Positions 35,297-47,054 of a stretch of 64,000 bases of DNA are shown here, in pieces; the stretch's first letter is position 1, and each line of letters opens with the position of its first letter. This stretch comes from Chloranthus sessilifolius (taxonomy: Eukaryota; Streptophyta; Magnoliopsida; Chloranthales; Chloranthaceae). The notes beneath the pieces were generated by a model. That model saw nothing but the letters and a program-made list of their open reading frames with translations, had not been told where the DNA came from and searched no databases. The stretch lies in assembly GCA_021018995.1 (NCBI GenBank), contig CM037586.1, positions 7,972,328 to 8,036,327 on the forward strand. The letters run 5' to 3'. The position numbers and the translations under genes were made by a program.

Positions 35297-35697
35297 GGGA
35301 CTCATTACTTGCACACGCTTTTCAAATGATTGCCCTGAATTTTAAAGAAAGACTTGCAAGTTTGGCGACCTCTATTATGTGAAAACACCATCAAAACCGT
35401 TTTATTTGATGGCCGTGATTTAAAGATATCAATTGCAAAAAATTAGAACAAAATATAACTTTCATCATTTGATTTAATAGAGTCAAAGGATATTATATAA
35501 TTCAACAGTTGATTATAATAGATCATAGGACAAGTATCTTGTTTTGCTCCAATTTTATGTACCAGAGATCTATTGATCATGAACTTCAAATCAGACGGCC
35601 CATATTGCATTTTTACATATCACATGTTCCTAAAATACCAAGTCTTTCTTTAAATTCGGTGCAATCACTTAAAAAGTGTGTGCAAGTAATGGCTCCC
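35297..35697. mobile_element. Mutator-like MITE, copy 3
   Basis: 401 bp. Ends GGGACTCATTACTTGCACAC and GTGTGCAAGTAATGGCTCCC. Flanks TATTTTTTT and TATTTTATT (7 of 9). Confidence 0.85.
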
Positions 35698-35734
35698 TAT
35701 TTTATTATTATTATTTTATTTAGAGGCTAGGGAT

Positions 35735-36125
35735 TCTACGCCCTCGCAGAGCGATTTCTCTATGCCTACCATCAGGATCTAGTTCAATGGCAACTTAGAT
35801 AAGGTCGATCAAATCCCATTAAAAAATATAAATATTGTTTTTATGGCTTTTACATTGTTAAAAATGTGGTTAAAGTTGGCTAAAATTAATGAACCAAAGT
35901 TTTAGGGCGCTACCTTATCTTTGACCCATCAAACGAAGGGCAAAAAAGTTAATAAAACATATTTTTTTTAAAAAAACATATCTTTGACCTAAAACGAGAA
36001 TTCTTTTGGATTGATCATGTCACGTGGCATGTGATATGGTGACTGGGCGCGCAAATCATCTTGTGCAGACCTGTGTACTGAAGCGTTTTGTCTCATGATT
36101 TGTGCCCCGGGTGTACTGTCCCCAA
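35735..36125. other. Unresolved repeat-like stretch between MITEs
   Basis: Contains CATGTCACGTGGCATGTGAT, shared with the TA-linked elements at 19.3 and 33.1 kb. No borders fixed. Confidence 0.35.
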
Positions 36126-36151
36126 AACCTTTTATTAAATGTATAATAAAA

Positions 36152-36600
36152 ATGAGAACCATTGCTTGCCCATGCTTTTCAAGTGATTGCATCAAATTAA
36201 CTAAAATTTGTCTTTGCACACATTTTTCATGTGATTGCACCGAATTTAAAGAAAGACTTGGTATTTTAGGGACATGTGATATGTAAAAATGCAATATGGG
36301 CTGTTTGATTTGAAGTTCAGAATCAATAGATCTCTGGTACATAAAATTAGAGCAAAACACAATACTTGTCAAATGATCTATTGTAGTTAACTGCTGAATT
36401 ATATAATAGCCTTTGACTTCATTTGATCAAATGATGAAAATTATATTTTGTTCTAATCTTTTGCAATTGATATCTTTATATTATGCCTTCAAATCAAGCG
36501 ACTTAGATGATATTTTCACATAGTAGAGATCGCCAAACTTGTAAGTCTCTCTTTTAAATTCGATGCAATCACTTGAAAAGCGTGTGCAAGTAATGGCTCG
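36152..36600. mobile_element. Mutator-like MITE, copy 4, interior inverted relative to copies 2 and 3
   Basis: Ends GAGAACCATTGCTTGC and GCAAGTAATGGCTC. The middle is the reverse complement of the central block of copies 2 and 3. Part of the left terminus is duplicated (ATTGCATCAAATTAAC and ATTGCACCGAATTTAA). Confidence 0.8.
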
Positions 36601-36739
36601 GTAAATGTTATCTTGCCAAAATTTCACTATACATTTTGCTCTCTATCCACCCCATTTTCTCTCTCTCCACCGTCCTCTCTCTCTCAATCTCTTTCGTTCT
36701 ACTATTCTATCTCATGTCATTCTCTCTCTACACTGTATC

Positions 36740-36742
<3 letters not shown>

Positions 36743-36782
<40 letters not shown>
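36743..36782. repeat. (TA)n microsatellite
   Basis: About 20 TA units, preceded by CT-rich sequence. Confidence 0.95.
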
Positions 36783-36785
<3 letters not shown>

Positions 36786-37158
36786 TCGGAAAAAACAAAC
36801 AGATATTTGTTAACACCCATAAGCTAATGCAAGGGGAGAACAAAAGGAGACATCCCTCATCCACACACCACCAACATCAGAATTTAAGCCTAATTTTGCT
36901 AATCAATCGGCAATATTGTTGGCATCAAGCATTACATGCACACAAGAGGTAAAGATCTGATTACATACAGCCACAACAACATTGATCAAGTCCAATTTGA
37001 AAATGATTGATTGGTATCCCACACGCTTCTCGAACAATTATACCGACGACCGATTCCACCATTTCTTCTTTTTCCTTACTCGGCACGCTCTCTCCCGTTC
37101 TCTATCTCCACCGTCTCTCTTTTGATCTTTCTATCTTGACACCGTTTTCTCTCTCTAC

Positions 37159-37319
37159 CAAGGATCAAAATTTCAGCCGAAAACCAATAATATGACCGAA
37201 ATTTTGATACCCATACAAAATATGACGGAAATTTCGGTCAAAATTATCATTTTGGTGAGGACTGAAACCGATAATTTGAACCGAAATTTCAGTCATTTCG
37301 GCCAAAATTTTGATTCTCG
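37159..37319. mobile_element. hAT-like MITE with CGAAATTTCGG interior, perfect 8-bp target duplication
   Basis: 161 bp. Ends CAAGGATCAAAATTTCAG and CAAAATTTTGATTCTCG, flanked by CTCTCTAC on both sides (37151-37158 and 37320-37327). Several GAAATTTC dyads inside. Confidence 0.9.
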
Positions 37320-37393
37320 CTCTCTACCCACGATGCAACCACTAGGGTTCGCTTAGTCATTAAAAAAATAAAAAAATATCAAATTTTTTACTT

Positions 37394-37437
37394 ATTCGAT
37401 GCAATCACTTGAAAATCGTGTGCAAGTAACAACTCCC
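37394..37437. repeat. Solitary terminus of the Mutator-like MITE family
   Basis: TCGATGCAATCACTTGAAAA, then GTGTGCAAGTAACAACTCCC, matches the right ends of the copies at 34.7-36.6 kb; no partner follows. Confidence 0.7.
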
Positions 37438-37439
37438 AA

Positions 37440-38600
37440 TAAAAATTTAGTCGTTAAAAAAAATTATTTATATGCAACATTTTTATATAGGTGCCTTACA
37501 ATGAGTTGCAAGGAAAATTTCGCTTTTGAACTCTTTTAACACTAAGGATGCATTGACTTCCGCCTAAAGGGGATTTGCAGTGGAAATGGGTCTTTTACCG
37601 CAAGATTCTATTTTGCATCTGTTCATTTCCTAGTAAAATGTGAAGTAAAAGGTTGGTAAAAGTGCCAAAATCACGTAGAATCTCCAACAGCTACTTTGAA
37701 AGCAACATTACACCTAATTTTTGTGTACCCACTCTTGTAAAGTAAAAAGTTAAGAATGGACGGTGTGAGATGTGTCTCACATCCAACGGCTGGGAAAGTT
37801 CTAGAATTTTCTTTAGAAACTTCTCCACTCTTCAATGATTCTACATGGTGCCTTCAGTGCCCTCAAACAACGGTTCCTAATCCTCAATGTACAAGCCAAA
37901 TGTGGTTATTGAAAGATATAGCACAAGTCATCCATAGGTTTAACTATGTAATCAATGGTAAAAAAATTGCAATCCTCAAAATACAAATCAATAGGGTCAA
38001 TCGTAATAGCGTAGATGACGTTGTGTAATAATTTCATCAAATTCGTGTGCTTCCACAATAGGAGATGTGATGATTAGAGAAGGAATGGCTACAATGGTTA
38101 GCACTCCAAAACAATTTCACAAGCATTTTACATTACTTGTTCACTTGGCAGTATATTAAAGTTCCAGTCAAAAAGTAGTTTTTACATAGCGAAAATGTAG
38201 TGAAGTGAGCACCTTATTTTATAGGGCAAAATTCGATATTACTGCATTATTTGTATTCCATTTTACTTGCAAAAAGAAGATTTTAACCTAAAAATCCCAA
38301 AGCAAACCTCATCTCATTTCTCTCTAGTCTCTCTCCATCTTTCTCAAGTCCCACCTCCGACGCCGGCTGCTACTCTCTCCCCCATCGCCCCAACAATTGG
38401 ATCTCCGCTGCTGGAGATAGCCTCTCTCTCTCTCCTTTCACTCTCTCTCTCTCTCTCCTTTCACTCTCTCTCTCTAAGAGATTAAGACTCTAAATCTCTA
38501 ATGCTGTTAATGCAGCTTTCTTCTTCTTCCCTCTCTCTTTCTCTAACTCTCTTTTCTCAAATTTTTGGGGCCCAATATTTATTTTGGCTATATTTTGCAA
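37440..38600. other. Non-coding stretch, CT-rich at the end
   Basis: No gene recognised; an open stretch at 37756-38028 has no known motif. Long CT runs lie at about 38320-38560. Confidence 0.4.
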
Positions 38601-39028
38601 GGGGCGGACTCTCTGACCATCATTTAAACACCAAATGGTGTTCAAACGATCATAAACCATTTATTGGCTTATGATTTTGAAAACCCATACTGCCAAAATG
38701 ATGTAACATCAATTTTAGGGCTATGAATCCCAAAATCACACTTTTTGAGAGATTTGACCATCCGATTTGTGTACACTTTTTAATGGCTGATAGTAAAGTT
38801 CACCGATCGGATGGTTTACATCCACTTATAAGCACGATCCTTTGGCTGAGACATTTTCCAACAGTGGATTGTCACTTGAGAAATTTAGATTAATCATAGA
38901 TGTGTGCCACATGGCACAATAATAATAAATCACATTTCAACGGTGTGAGATTAAAAGTGACATTTTAATGGTGTAAGGTCATTTAAACACCATTTGGTGT
39001 TTAAATGTCGGTCAGGAGCCATTTTCCC
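38601..39028. mobile_element. Mutator-like MITE with CATTTAAACACCATTTGGTG ends
   Basis: 428 bp. The inverted ends share CATTTAAACACC and the dyad CACCAAATGGTG. Flanks ATTTTGCAA and TTTTTGGAA agree at 7 of 9 bases. Confidence 0.75.
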
Positions 39029-39741
39029 TTTTTGGAATCTCTATAACTCTCTAAAATTCTTACCTCATTTGTTTTTTTAAATTCCTAATTTTTCGCAATC
39101 GCTCTCTCTCTGATGCAACGGTAGCCGCAACCTTCCACTAGATCTGTTGATTTTTACACATAAATACTAGAACTCTAATGGGTATCCACCTTTCTTGTTG
39201 ATTCACACGAACACCAAGAGAAACGGGAAACAAAGATCTCAAAGACCTCAAATATTAATATATTCAATAATGAACTTTTTCATTTGACTTACATCCATTA
39301 AATAGAAAAGAAAACAAAAATTACTAAAAATAGCAAAAATGAGATAAATTTATAGACGGAAAGATATTCTCGCTAGATTGATTCTGATTTGTAAATCACC
39401 GAGAATCGCGAATGAGATTATTTCATAAAATAGTAAAATTGTTATTTTCAGCCCTTAAACAAAGGAATTTGCCTAAAAAATGCGGACCTCACTTATAGTG
39501 ACTATTGACTGTTTTGGCGTTTTCGTTTTAGAATGAGCCTTCACACAATTTTCTGGCGTTTGGGTCCATGATTTCTACTAGTGGCTAACCCAAATTCTTA
39601 CAACGACTATTATGTTAACCTCGAGTGGACCTACATCGATCCAGGGCCTCCATGTATTTAAGTAATTTTTGCTCATATTTCCCTTGTTTACTTAATTTGA
39701 TTTCTCTCTTTTTTATATTCTTACTTTTTCCCATTTTTTCA

Positions 39742-39802
39742 AAATTTTCCCTTCACGAAAACTCAAATTCCAACTTTTGAGTTTTCGTGAAGGGAAAAAT
39801 TT
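39742..39802. repeat. Near-perfect hairpin of about 26 bp arms
   Basis: CCCTTCACGAAAACTCAAA and TTTGAGTTTTCGTGAAGGG face each other across about 8 nt. Direct copies of CTTAATTTGATTTCTCTC lie on both sides (about 39692 and 39841). Confidence 0.9.
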
Positions 39803-39859
39803 GATTGTCATACTTCTCCGATACTCTTTTTAAGACCTCACTTAATTTGATTTCTCTCC

Positions 39860-41727
39860 CAAATTCCAACTTTAATATATCAAATGTGATCCAATGGATG
39901 ACCAATTAAACTGTGTTGATACAGTCCGAGGCATATATTATTTATCAGAGACCAAATATTGGGCGCCTATACATGAAAACTATTTTTAAATGTTTTAATA
40001 AATTACATTTATATAGTACTATCTGTATATGTAGTTCAAGATTAATAAATTTCAGTTTCGAGTTCTTAAACGTTGGTTCAACTAATTCTTTCTATATTTA
40101 CACTTTGAATGGGTTTACAACCTTTGTGATGTCTATTACTTCAACGGTGTCAATACTTTTAGCAGCTCCTATATTTCTTTGCAACAATAATGCATGAAGA
40201 CTATTATAAATTTTATTATTCTGAAAATTTGACAAAGAGCTATTTGGTGTGGCTATGTTGTAGTTGGTCCTAGGATCGAAACCTGGCTGCCCATAATCCA
40301 TAGGTCCTAGGATCGAAACTTGGCTCTGACACAGAGACAAGGTTCCCCACCTTTTTACTATTTTATTTTTCTTTTTAATTTACTTTTATCAACATGTTTG
40401 ATCAATTCATGTATATGGTGTTGAGCCATGACCATCCACTGATATGGCAAGTGACAAACCGGTTACTTCAATTGAAACAGGCCAACTAACCAGCTCGTCA
40501 ATGGCACGTCTTAGCCGAAAAAATCATTCATATTGGAGAAGTATGACAATTGTCTATATTCGTTCCTAGATCGGACGTTTCAAATTTTATTGCTTCAGTC
40601 TTTTTATTGCATCCTTTTATTGCTTCAGTCTTTTTAAGCTCTTAAGCATTTGTTTACTTACAAGAAGTTATTTCCCTAGGGAAGCAATTTCTGTGACAGA
40701 TGATAAACCAGGTCCTAGTGTTTCCTCAATTTTTTGGGCATTGTTTATGTTTCCCAATGTCTTTGAGGGACTTCATGGGTGGAATGGTGGTGCTTTTGTA
40801 TATCTTTTTTGAGAATTCTCTCATTTGCTATCTTCCAAAGAGAGATGTGTTGTAGCTTGTTTGAAGAGAAAGGAAGACAAATTGAGATAATATTTCTTTA
40901 CATAAAAGAACTTTGCGATCTAATTGTGATATAAAATATTATTGTACTCACTCCAAAGATTTTGCTAATGAGGATTTGATTTGTCTATAGAAAGGGAAAT
41001 CTTGACAAAACATTTAGATGTGCTGCATAAGATTTGTCTAATTGATTTATCCAGAACCAACTCATACTGCATTTAGAAACAGGAAATGAATTCAATCTCA
41101 TAGTATAAAATATTTTTGATTTTGTCGTTTGTCATCTTGATTTGTTGTGTAAAATATCTTGATACATATGATTCACCGTACAAAGCCGGACCCTAGTTAC
41201 AATATTCACACCAACCCCCAACAAACTATAAATTAGTTCAAGTGAAATTAGTATGGAACTGTTTAAAATTCATGTTATTTTCTTTTGATTCACCCTATGA
41301 ACAGAACTGCAAATCATGATCAGCAACCAAACAGAGAATCAAGTTGCTATGACCTAGATTACAATTTACATTCAAATGATACACGTGTATTCATTTTTAT
41401 TTTGTGCTAAATGTAGCATTGATGTCTGTTTCGAACTCTTTATTTCAAAGTTTGTGTAATATTGGCAGATTGTTTGAGTTGCTTTTACGTTGTATGCAAT
41501 GAACCCGTGTGCTTATATTGTTATCTTGACATGTGATGACTAATAAAATTTGTTTCTATATCTGAATTGTAGGGAACTTAGTAGGGCCTCGGGTAACTTT
41601 CCTGACCCAGATGCTTAAGAAATCGCCCATCTTCAACTTTAACAGTTTCATCAAATTTTGAGGTAACCAGCTCGCATATTTTTTAATTTGAGGTTTCCAA
41701 CTTTATATATCACTGGGATTGGCATAT
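39860..41727. other. Intergenic or intron sequence, nothing firm
   Basis: No recognised protein motif. A stretch after a TTGTAG acceptor-like site (41577-41664, VGPRVTFLTQMLKKSP) is open until a TGA and is too short to call. Confidence 0.4.
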
Positions 41728-41740
41728 AAGAACTGCAAAA

Positions 41741-41842
41741 TATTTTTTTATTCTTAGTTTTGATGGGTAAGCTGGGGTTGAACCTTAGACCTCAAGGGTG
41801 CAATATGTTCAACCTTCCAAGTAGAGATACAGCCCCAACCCC
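41741..41842 (-). mobile_element. tRNA-derived minimal SINE, copy 2, with perfect 13-bp target duplication
   Basis: 102 bp on the minus strand: GGGGCTGTATCTCTACTTGG (box A-like), box B GGTTCAACCCC, then GCTTACCCATC and an A-rich tail. AAGAACTGCAAAA flanks it at 41728-41740 and 41843-41855. The long exact duplication and A-tail show LINE-style target-primed insertion. Together with 31256-31360 it defines a family made of little more than a tRNA-like head and tail. Confidence 0.9.
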
Positions 41843-42284
41843 AAGAACTGCAAAACGTTGCAGGTTCAAAGTCCTTGTGGAAGAATATATAGGTGACTGA
41901 TATAATTGATCTTCATCAAATGAATCAGAAGTAAATGATGTGCACAACTTTACATCAGCTGCTATGCACATAAATTTTACACGGTCAATTACCCTCTTGG
42001 TTGACGTTTCCACAAGTGTAATCCATGAGCTGATCATCTCAAATAGTGGTTGATGGTGTGAGATTTGTTTGTATAGCAGCTTGACAACTTCTGCGCACAT
42101 AGCATATGACCTATTACGCCATTGAATAAATTGTTTACATGTCTCTTGAAGGATTTTCCCTCTGATGGAATATTGCCTCATTTTGATATCCTATGTTATC
42201 TCTCCAACTTTTTCTTTTGTATGTTTATGGAGATAACATAAATTAACTGAGACCCAAGGAACTTAGTCTTATTTCCTTTTTCAG

Positions 42285-42420
42285 GTCCAACCCAGAAGAT
42301 CACGCAATCCATCACCTTTTGTTCAACTTGCAGCTAGAGCCATAGCATTTCGTCTAGATGCAGCATTCATGCTGCTGAGAAAGGCAAATAAAGATACCCA
42401 TCTCGGAAATGTTTGTCGCA
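42285..42420 (+). CDS. Candidate exon, unassigned
   Basis: A good acceptor (TTCCTTTTTCAG ends at 42284) leads into an open frame reading RSRNPSPFVQLAARAIAFRL, then DAAFMLLRKANKDTHLGNVC. Composition looks coding. No family was recognised, and it does not resemble the P-loop segment expected just upstream of the SMG9-like exon. The 3' border is unclear (possible GT near 42425). It may belong to the same transcript, to another gene, or to none. Confidence 0.35.
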
Positions 42421-42851
42421 TAGTACGTGTCAAAAGTTGTCGTTTATTTCTTTTGGAATTGGTGCTCATTCACCCTAATTTCCTCCATATGCTCAATTTT
42501 TATCAATGGAGCCCATGAGCATTCACCCTAATTTCCTCCACCAACAATTTTTATCTATGGAGCCCATGAGCATTCTAAGAATTTTTATCAATAGATCCCA
42601 CACACAGCTTTTCCACTGGGTCACACTGTTTCTTCAGGCATTTATAATGTTGGCTGTGTTGGTTCGAGGGTATCATAGTGACTTTTTTATAGGATTGCAA
42701 GTGTCACTTGGTAAATTTGTTTTGTATCTCGCTGATAGGGTATCATACGTCATTTCTAATGTCTTTATTTTTTTTTTTTAATTCTTTTTTATTAAACTGT
42801 GTCTCGTAAATCTACTGTTCATAAAATAACTTGAGTTTTGCTTCCTTTTAG

Positions 42852-42967
42852 GAATGCTACCACCTTTTGCAACACAGTCCGAAGAAATACGATCAACAGC
42901 AAGACATTGTACTGTGGGTATTGAACTAAGGGTTTCTGGTGAACGGCTCATACTTCTAGATACCCAG
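42852..42967 (+). CDS. SMG9: SMG9-like NMD factor, single exon
   Basis: Acceptor CTTTTAG ends at 42851 and donor GT is at 42968. The 38 codons read MLPPFATQSEEIRSTARHC and TVGIELRVSGERLILLDTQ. The GI(E/D) block followed by ER(L/I)(I/V)(L/F)LDTQ corresponds to the part of SMG9 after its P-loop. SMG9 partners SMG8 in regulating the SMG1 kinase in nonsense-mediated decay. The expected upstream P-loop exon and downstream exons were not found within several kb. This is therefore either a gene with very long introns or an isolated exon copy. No stop or frameshift is seen. Confidence 0.65.
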
Positions 42968-45400
42968 GTTTATTATTTGTAACTTTTTTGCTGCTCTATT
43001 TTCAGTATACAATAGTTTAATCTGGGCTACCTAATTCATTCAAACCCATGCAAACCATGAACCAGTACGTGACGAACCGGTTTGCAGTTCAGTTTGATCT
43101 TGTTAGCCAACCGGTTTGCAGTTTGGTTCAGTCTGGATTGCCCTATTTTTTCCTCTCCTTTTTTGTTAATGTGTGCTACATTTACAATATTGATGAGCTA
43201 TGCACCACAAGTTGTGCACATGCCTCTCTCCCTTAGACCAGCTCTAACATTAGTTACTTCTTTCCTATATTTGAAAATTGTGGCTGGTTAAGGGCAATAT
43301 GAAATCCATTGATTTTTCACTTTATGATGGATATATTGTATACTTGCATCCATTGCTCATTGATTTGTCCCTAAGCTTTGAGAAAGAAATCAGGAGATTA
43401 TGCAACAACTTTATTATCTGAGACCTTAACTGCTAGCAAATGCAAACAATTATTTGCGGTGTTACTAGATTTTCCATTATAAAATTAAGTTGCTAATACT
43501 TCAAATGACAATGTCTGCTTCTCTAGCGTTTAAGCCATAATTCATATGGTTAGGATTTAAATTGAAGCCTCCTGCCAAGCGAACTTGTGCATAAGATCTC
43601 ATGAATTGATTAATATAAAAACTTTGACCATGACAACTTTCTGTTTGTGCTCTTGTTTGTATCTGGCTGTCAAGGTATTTTGCCCTCATATTACCAGTGT
43701 GAATTTATGCTAAACTTGCTCTAAAAAAAAATTGGGGTCTTGCTTTTACCCACCTGAGACCACCAACGACTACTGGCATTTATGAAGGATGAATAAAACT
43801 TGCTTTTCGGATTGAAGGTTTTGCTTGATGCTATGTACTTTAAACAGGAAATACCCTTGGAAAAATAAAATGATTTTGGCTAACACATTTCAGTGAGATT
43901 TAGAATGATGATCACCACTCAATTCTCTTAACGTGATCATATGTAATTCAAAAGTTTTTTATTGGTACGTATATTGAATAAAATCCTGTGAGCTCAATGC
44001 TAGAGATTTTATGGGATTGCCAAACTTGACAAGCAACAACATTGTGAACTATTTATTGATTAAAATTTCTGACTGTATCCCAAGTATACAAGTCCATAAT
44101 AAAGTGACCTACTGTGAAAGTGTTTGATTAGGCCAAAGACACTTGGTTTACTCTTCCTTATATGCAAACAAGACAACCAAATAGTTAATTGGTGTAGTTT
44201 GGTTATGATTAATTACAAGTTGCTAGATACGATATACTAATTACAATTGGTAGAGATTTTTTTCTATTATATAGCCTCAGGACAAAAATTTCTATAACTT
44301 TGATCCCAGTTCTGGAATTTGACAGAATACAATCACTAACAAAACTGCTAACACTGCCCACATGGAGAGTGAATTAAATCATCCATCAAAGTGGTGGTGG
44401 TGACCCCATGTGGCGAATCTTGGATTGGGATTGATCATGTAATTAGAAACCTCATTTAGGTAAGCGTCTTGCTAGGGTTTAATCTCGGTATAGTTTTGTT
44501 CTTGTTTATAAAATTCCACCTGATTTTCCTTCTTAAACTTATGCATTAGCTGCTCTTATGGATAATAGCAATGTTTCCTTTTAGCTACACTTCTAAACTT
44601 AATTCTATTTTATTATCTAAGCTTACTTGCATTTGTTGAGTCTATAAAGGCCAAAAAACTTTCATGCTTTCCTGATATTTCTTTATGTTATCATGATATC
44701 ATAGTCGTTTATGTCTAATTTGTTACAAGTTGATTTGTTAGCATCTTGATTTGAAGTGAGTTTAATTTTGCTCATTTGTTACAAGTCAAAAAATTGGCTA
44801 GCTTCTCTTTTCAAGTGCACAGAGTCATCTTGTGTGTTCTGGCTATCGAAATCTCCTTCTCTATCCGCTCAGAGGGTACATCTGTATGTTGTGCCGTTTG
44901 CAATGCAGTCACAACTGTAAAAAAATAGACAAACATTATTTTGTCTTGTGTAAGGAGCAACGAGCATCAAGTTGGAATTTTGGTCCTTTAGCTAAACTAT
45001 TTTCTGTCACTTTTAGCTTCTTCCTGCCTCGCTTTTTCTACATCACTTTAACTTGTGTTACTTTAGGTTTTATGACAATTTGACATCTTGATTTTGACTT
45101 TGCAATGTTTGTCTTCAAGGCATAGGATTCCTTAATGATCCTCGTAGGTTGAATGTTGCCAGATGCATCAACAATACATCATATGTTGTGTCATGTAGTT
45201 AGCATGTCTACATGTGTCTCGAATTCAGTGAATGCACTTTTTTTTTCTGTCCACATCATTATTAGAGTTCATATCTAGCAGCAAGTTAGGTTCTTATTAG
45301 CTCAGTTTGTCACTTATATTTTTCAGATTTTAGAAAAATGAATTGCATGAGTTAATGCACCATGGTCTAGATTTTAATGATGTTCTCCTTTTAATTTCAG
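42968..45400. other. Probable intron or intergenic sequence
   Basis: Rich in T tracts; no SMG9 continuation or other motif was recognised. Confidence 0.4.
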
Positions 45401-45478
45401 GCGAAGCTTTCTGATTTCAAGTTCACCTCAAACGGATCACTAGGGGACGGGGACACTTGGCAAGAGAGGCTAAAGAAA
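45401..45478 (+). CDS. Candidate short exon, unassigned
   Basis: Acceptor TTTTAATTTCAG ends at 45400. The frame reads KLSDFKFTSNGSLGDGDTWQ then ERLKKF before a long T run. Codons look plausible, but no family is recognised. It could be the last exon of the plus-strand gene that includes 42852-42967, or chance. Confidence 0.3.
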
Positions 45479-45649
45479 TTTAATTTTTTTTTTTCTTTTA
45501 TTTTGAAAATGGGCCATTGGGTCTTTAGATTGTTAACTCTCTTTCTTTTCTTCTTCTTTTTGTTTGAATGCAAGGATTGGGCATGTAGAGTTTAAATGTT
45601 TGGTTGATTTGAATTTGCATTTGAGTTGAATGGATATATTGAAATATGA

Positions 45650-45985
45650 AATTAATAGTTTTTGTTATTTATATAAATATTTTTGAAGCATTAAAAAAAA
45701 GCATAAAAAAATATTATTTAAAAAAAAATTGCATAAAAAATCGTCGGCGTAATTTAAAAAAAAAAAATAGTATTTTTTTTTTTTTAAAATTGCATAAAAA
45801 AACCACTATTAAAAGCAGTGATTTTTTCTATGACTGTTAAGAGCAGTCGTTGTTGAAGTTCATAAGCCACTGTCTTGTATAGTGGTAAAAAAAAATCATT
45901 GCTTTTTTTACAATTGTTTAGGGTAGTGACTTTTTGAAAAAATCATTGTTTAAAGCAGTGGTTTTTTTGGCTTTTTCACGTAGTG
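45650..45985 (-). mobile_element. CACTA-type terminus (tentative)
   Basis: On the minus strand the sequence begins CACTACGTGAAAAAGCC and carries repeated ACCACTGCTTTAAACAAT-like subterminal motifs, as in CACTA elements. The other end was not found. Confidence 0.4.
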
Positions 45986-46083
45986 GTTTGGATTTGGAAA
46001 GCTCAAAATATTCTCTTTTGATTAGCAATGATCTCTATTGTTGTTATATTAATGGAATCTTTCCCCACCCTCTTCAAATCTTA

Positions 46084-46390
46084 GGGCGTGTTTGATTGTT
46101 GGTAGTCTCATTGCTTGTAATATAGCTAGTGCGTGTAATGCCTTGTAACGACAAAATACAAAGAGATGTTTGATTCTGTCACAGATGTTACAGATGCTAA
46201 CCCAATGCCTGTATTTGGCTAACCCATACGAGTGGTTGGGCTCGTAGCTCAATTTGGCTACTCGTAACGCAAAAGGCTCACTACATGTAGCATCAAACTC
46301 CCAAACAGACAAGGTTTTTCTTGTTTGACCAGCATATTTGGCCCCAAATACATGAATTTCAGCCCTAATACATGCAATCAAACGTGCCCC
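46084..46390. mobile_element. Tourist/Harbinger-like MITE
   Basis: Ends GGGCGTGTTTGATTG and CAATCAAACGTGCCCC are inverted and bounded by TTA on the left and TAA on the right. 307 bp, non-coding. Confidence 0.7.
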
Positions 46391-46515
46391 TAATGTCTGA
46401 TACCTCGCCAATAATCAAACCCCATGTATACTGCATGTATACAACAAGATCAATTGTTGATCAGATGTGTTCGATCTCTCATTGTTGTTCGAATATGCAC
46501 CATCTCAAGTACTTG

Positions 46516-46520
46516 GTCTA
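46516..46520. repeat. Target-site duplication GTCTA, left copy
   Basis: GTCTA directly precedes the 5' LTR and recurs directly after the 3' LTR at 54884-54888. Confidence 0.85.
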
Positions 46521-47016
46521 TGTTAGAAGTTGTAAATTAAAATTTATTATTTTGAGTAAACCAAAGTGTGAAGAGTAGATTACTAAGAGTCATTCCTAGT
46601 TAATTGTGTCAAATAAGTTTGATTCATTTTGAATTATGTATGATGTTAATGAGTGTCTTAAAAAGTGTAAAAGGTGCATTAATTGTTATGTACTAAGTTT
46701 TGGTCCTAGTAGTCTATAAAAGGGTCATTGTGTCTATGTCAAGCTAGAGAGAGAAGAGATATATCATCAAATCAAGAAGTACAAGAAAGAAGTGAATCAA
46801 GAGTTTGTGAACAGGAAGCTTATTGTAAGTGTTTGATAATATATAAAGCATATAGTTTTGAGAGTCGTCTTTTGTGTTTATGTTAGGAGCTCTGCATGGA
46901 TCTTTGTGATCATGCATCTCTGATTTAATATGCTTTATTGTGTTTCCGTTGTGTACATGTTGGGGAAGCTAGTTAGATGCTTACCTCAGATCGGCTCTAT
47001 TGATTTTGAACCAACA
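46521..47016 (+). repeat. 5' LTR of the outer copia-class element
   Basis: 496 bp, TGTTAGAAG...GAACCAACA. It matches 54388-54883 with about a dozen differences over the same length. A TATAAAAGGG box near 46716 marks the likely promoter. Confidence 0.92.
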
Positions 47017-47054
47017 TTGATGATCTTGGTTTTGGCTTATTTTTAAGCCAACAG

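Noticed and set aside
37756..38028. 90-codon open frame
   Set aside because: No start context, splice sites or known motif; composition not clearly coding.
41855..42181. Minus-strand open frame next to the SINE
   Set aside because: No recognised domain and its end is SINE sequence; possible hAT or host exon remnant but unsupported.
46049..46411. 120-codon minus-strand frame
   Set aside because: Covers the Tourist-like MITE; not a gene.
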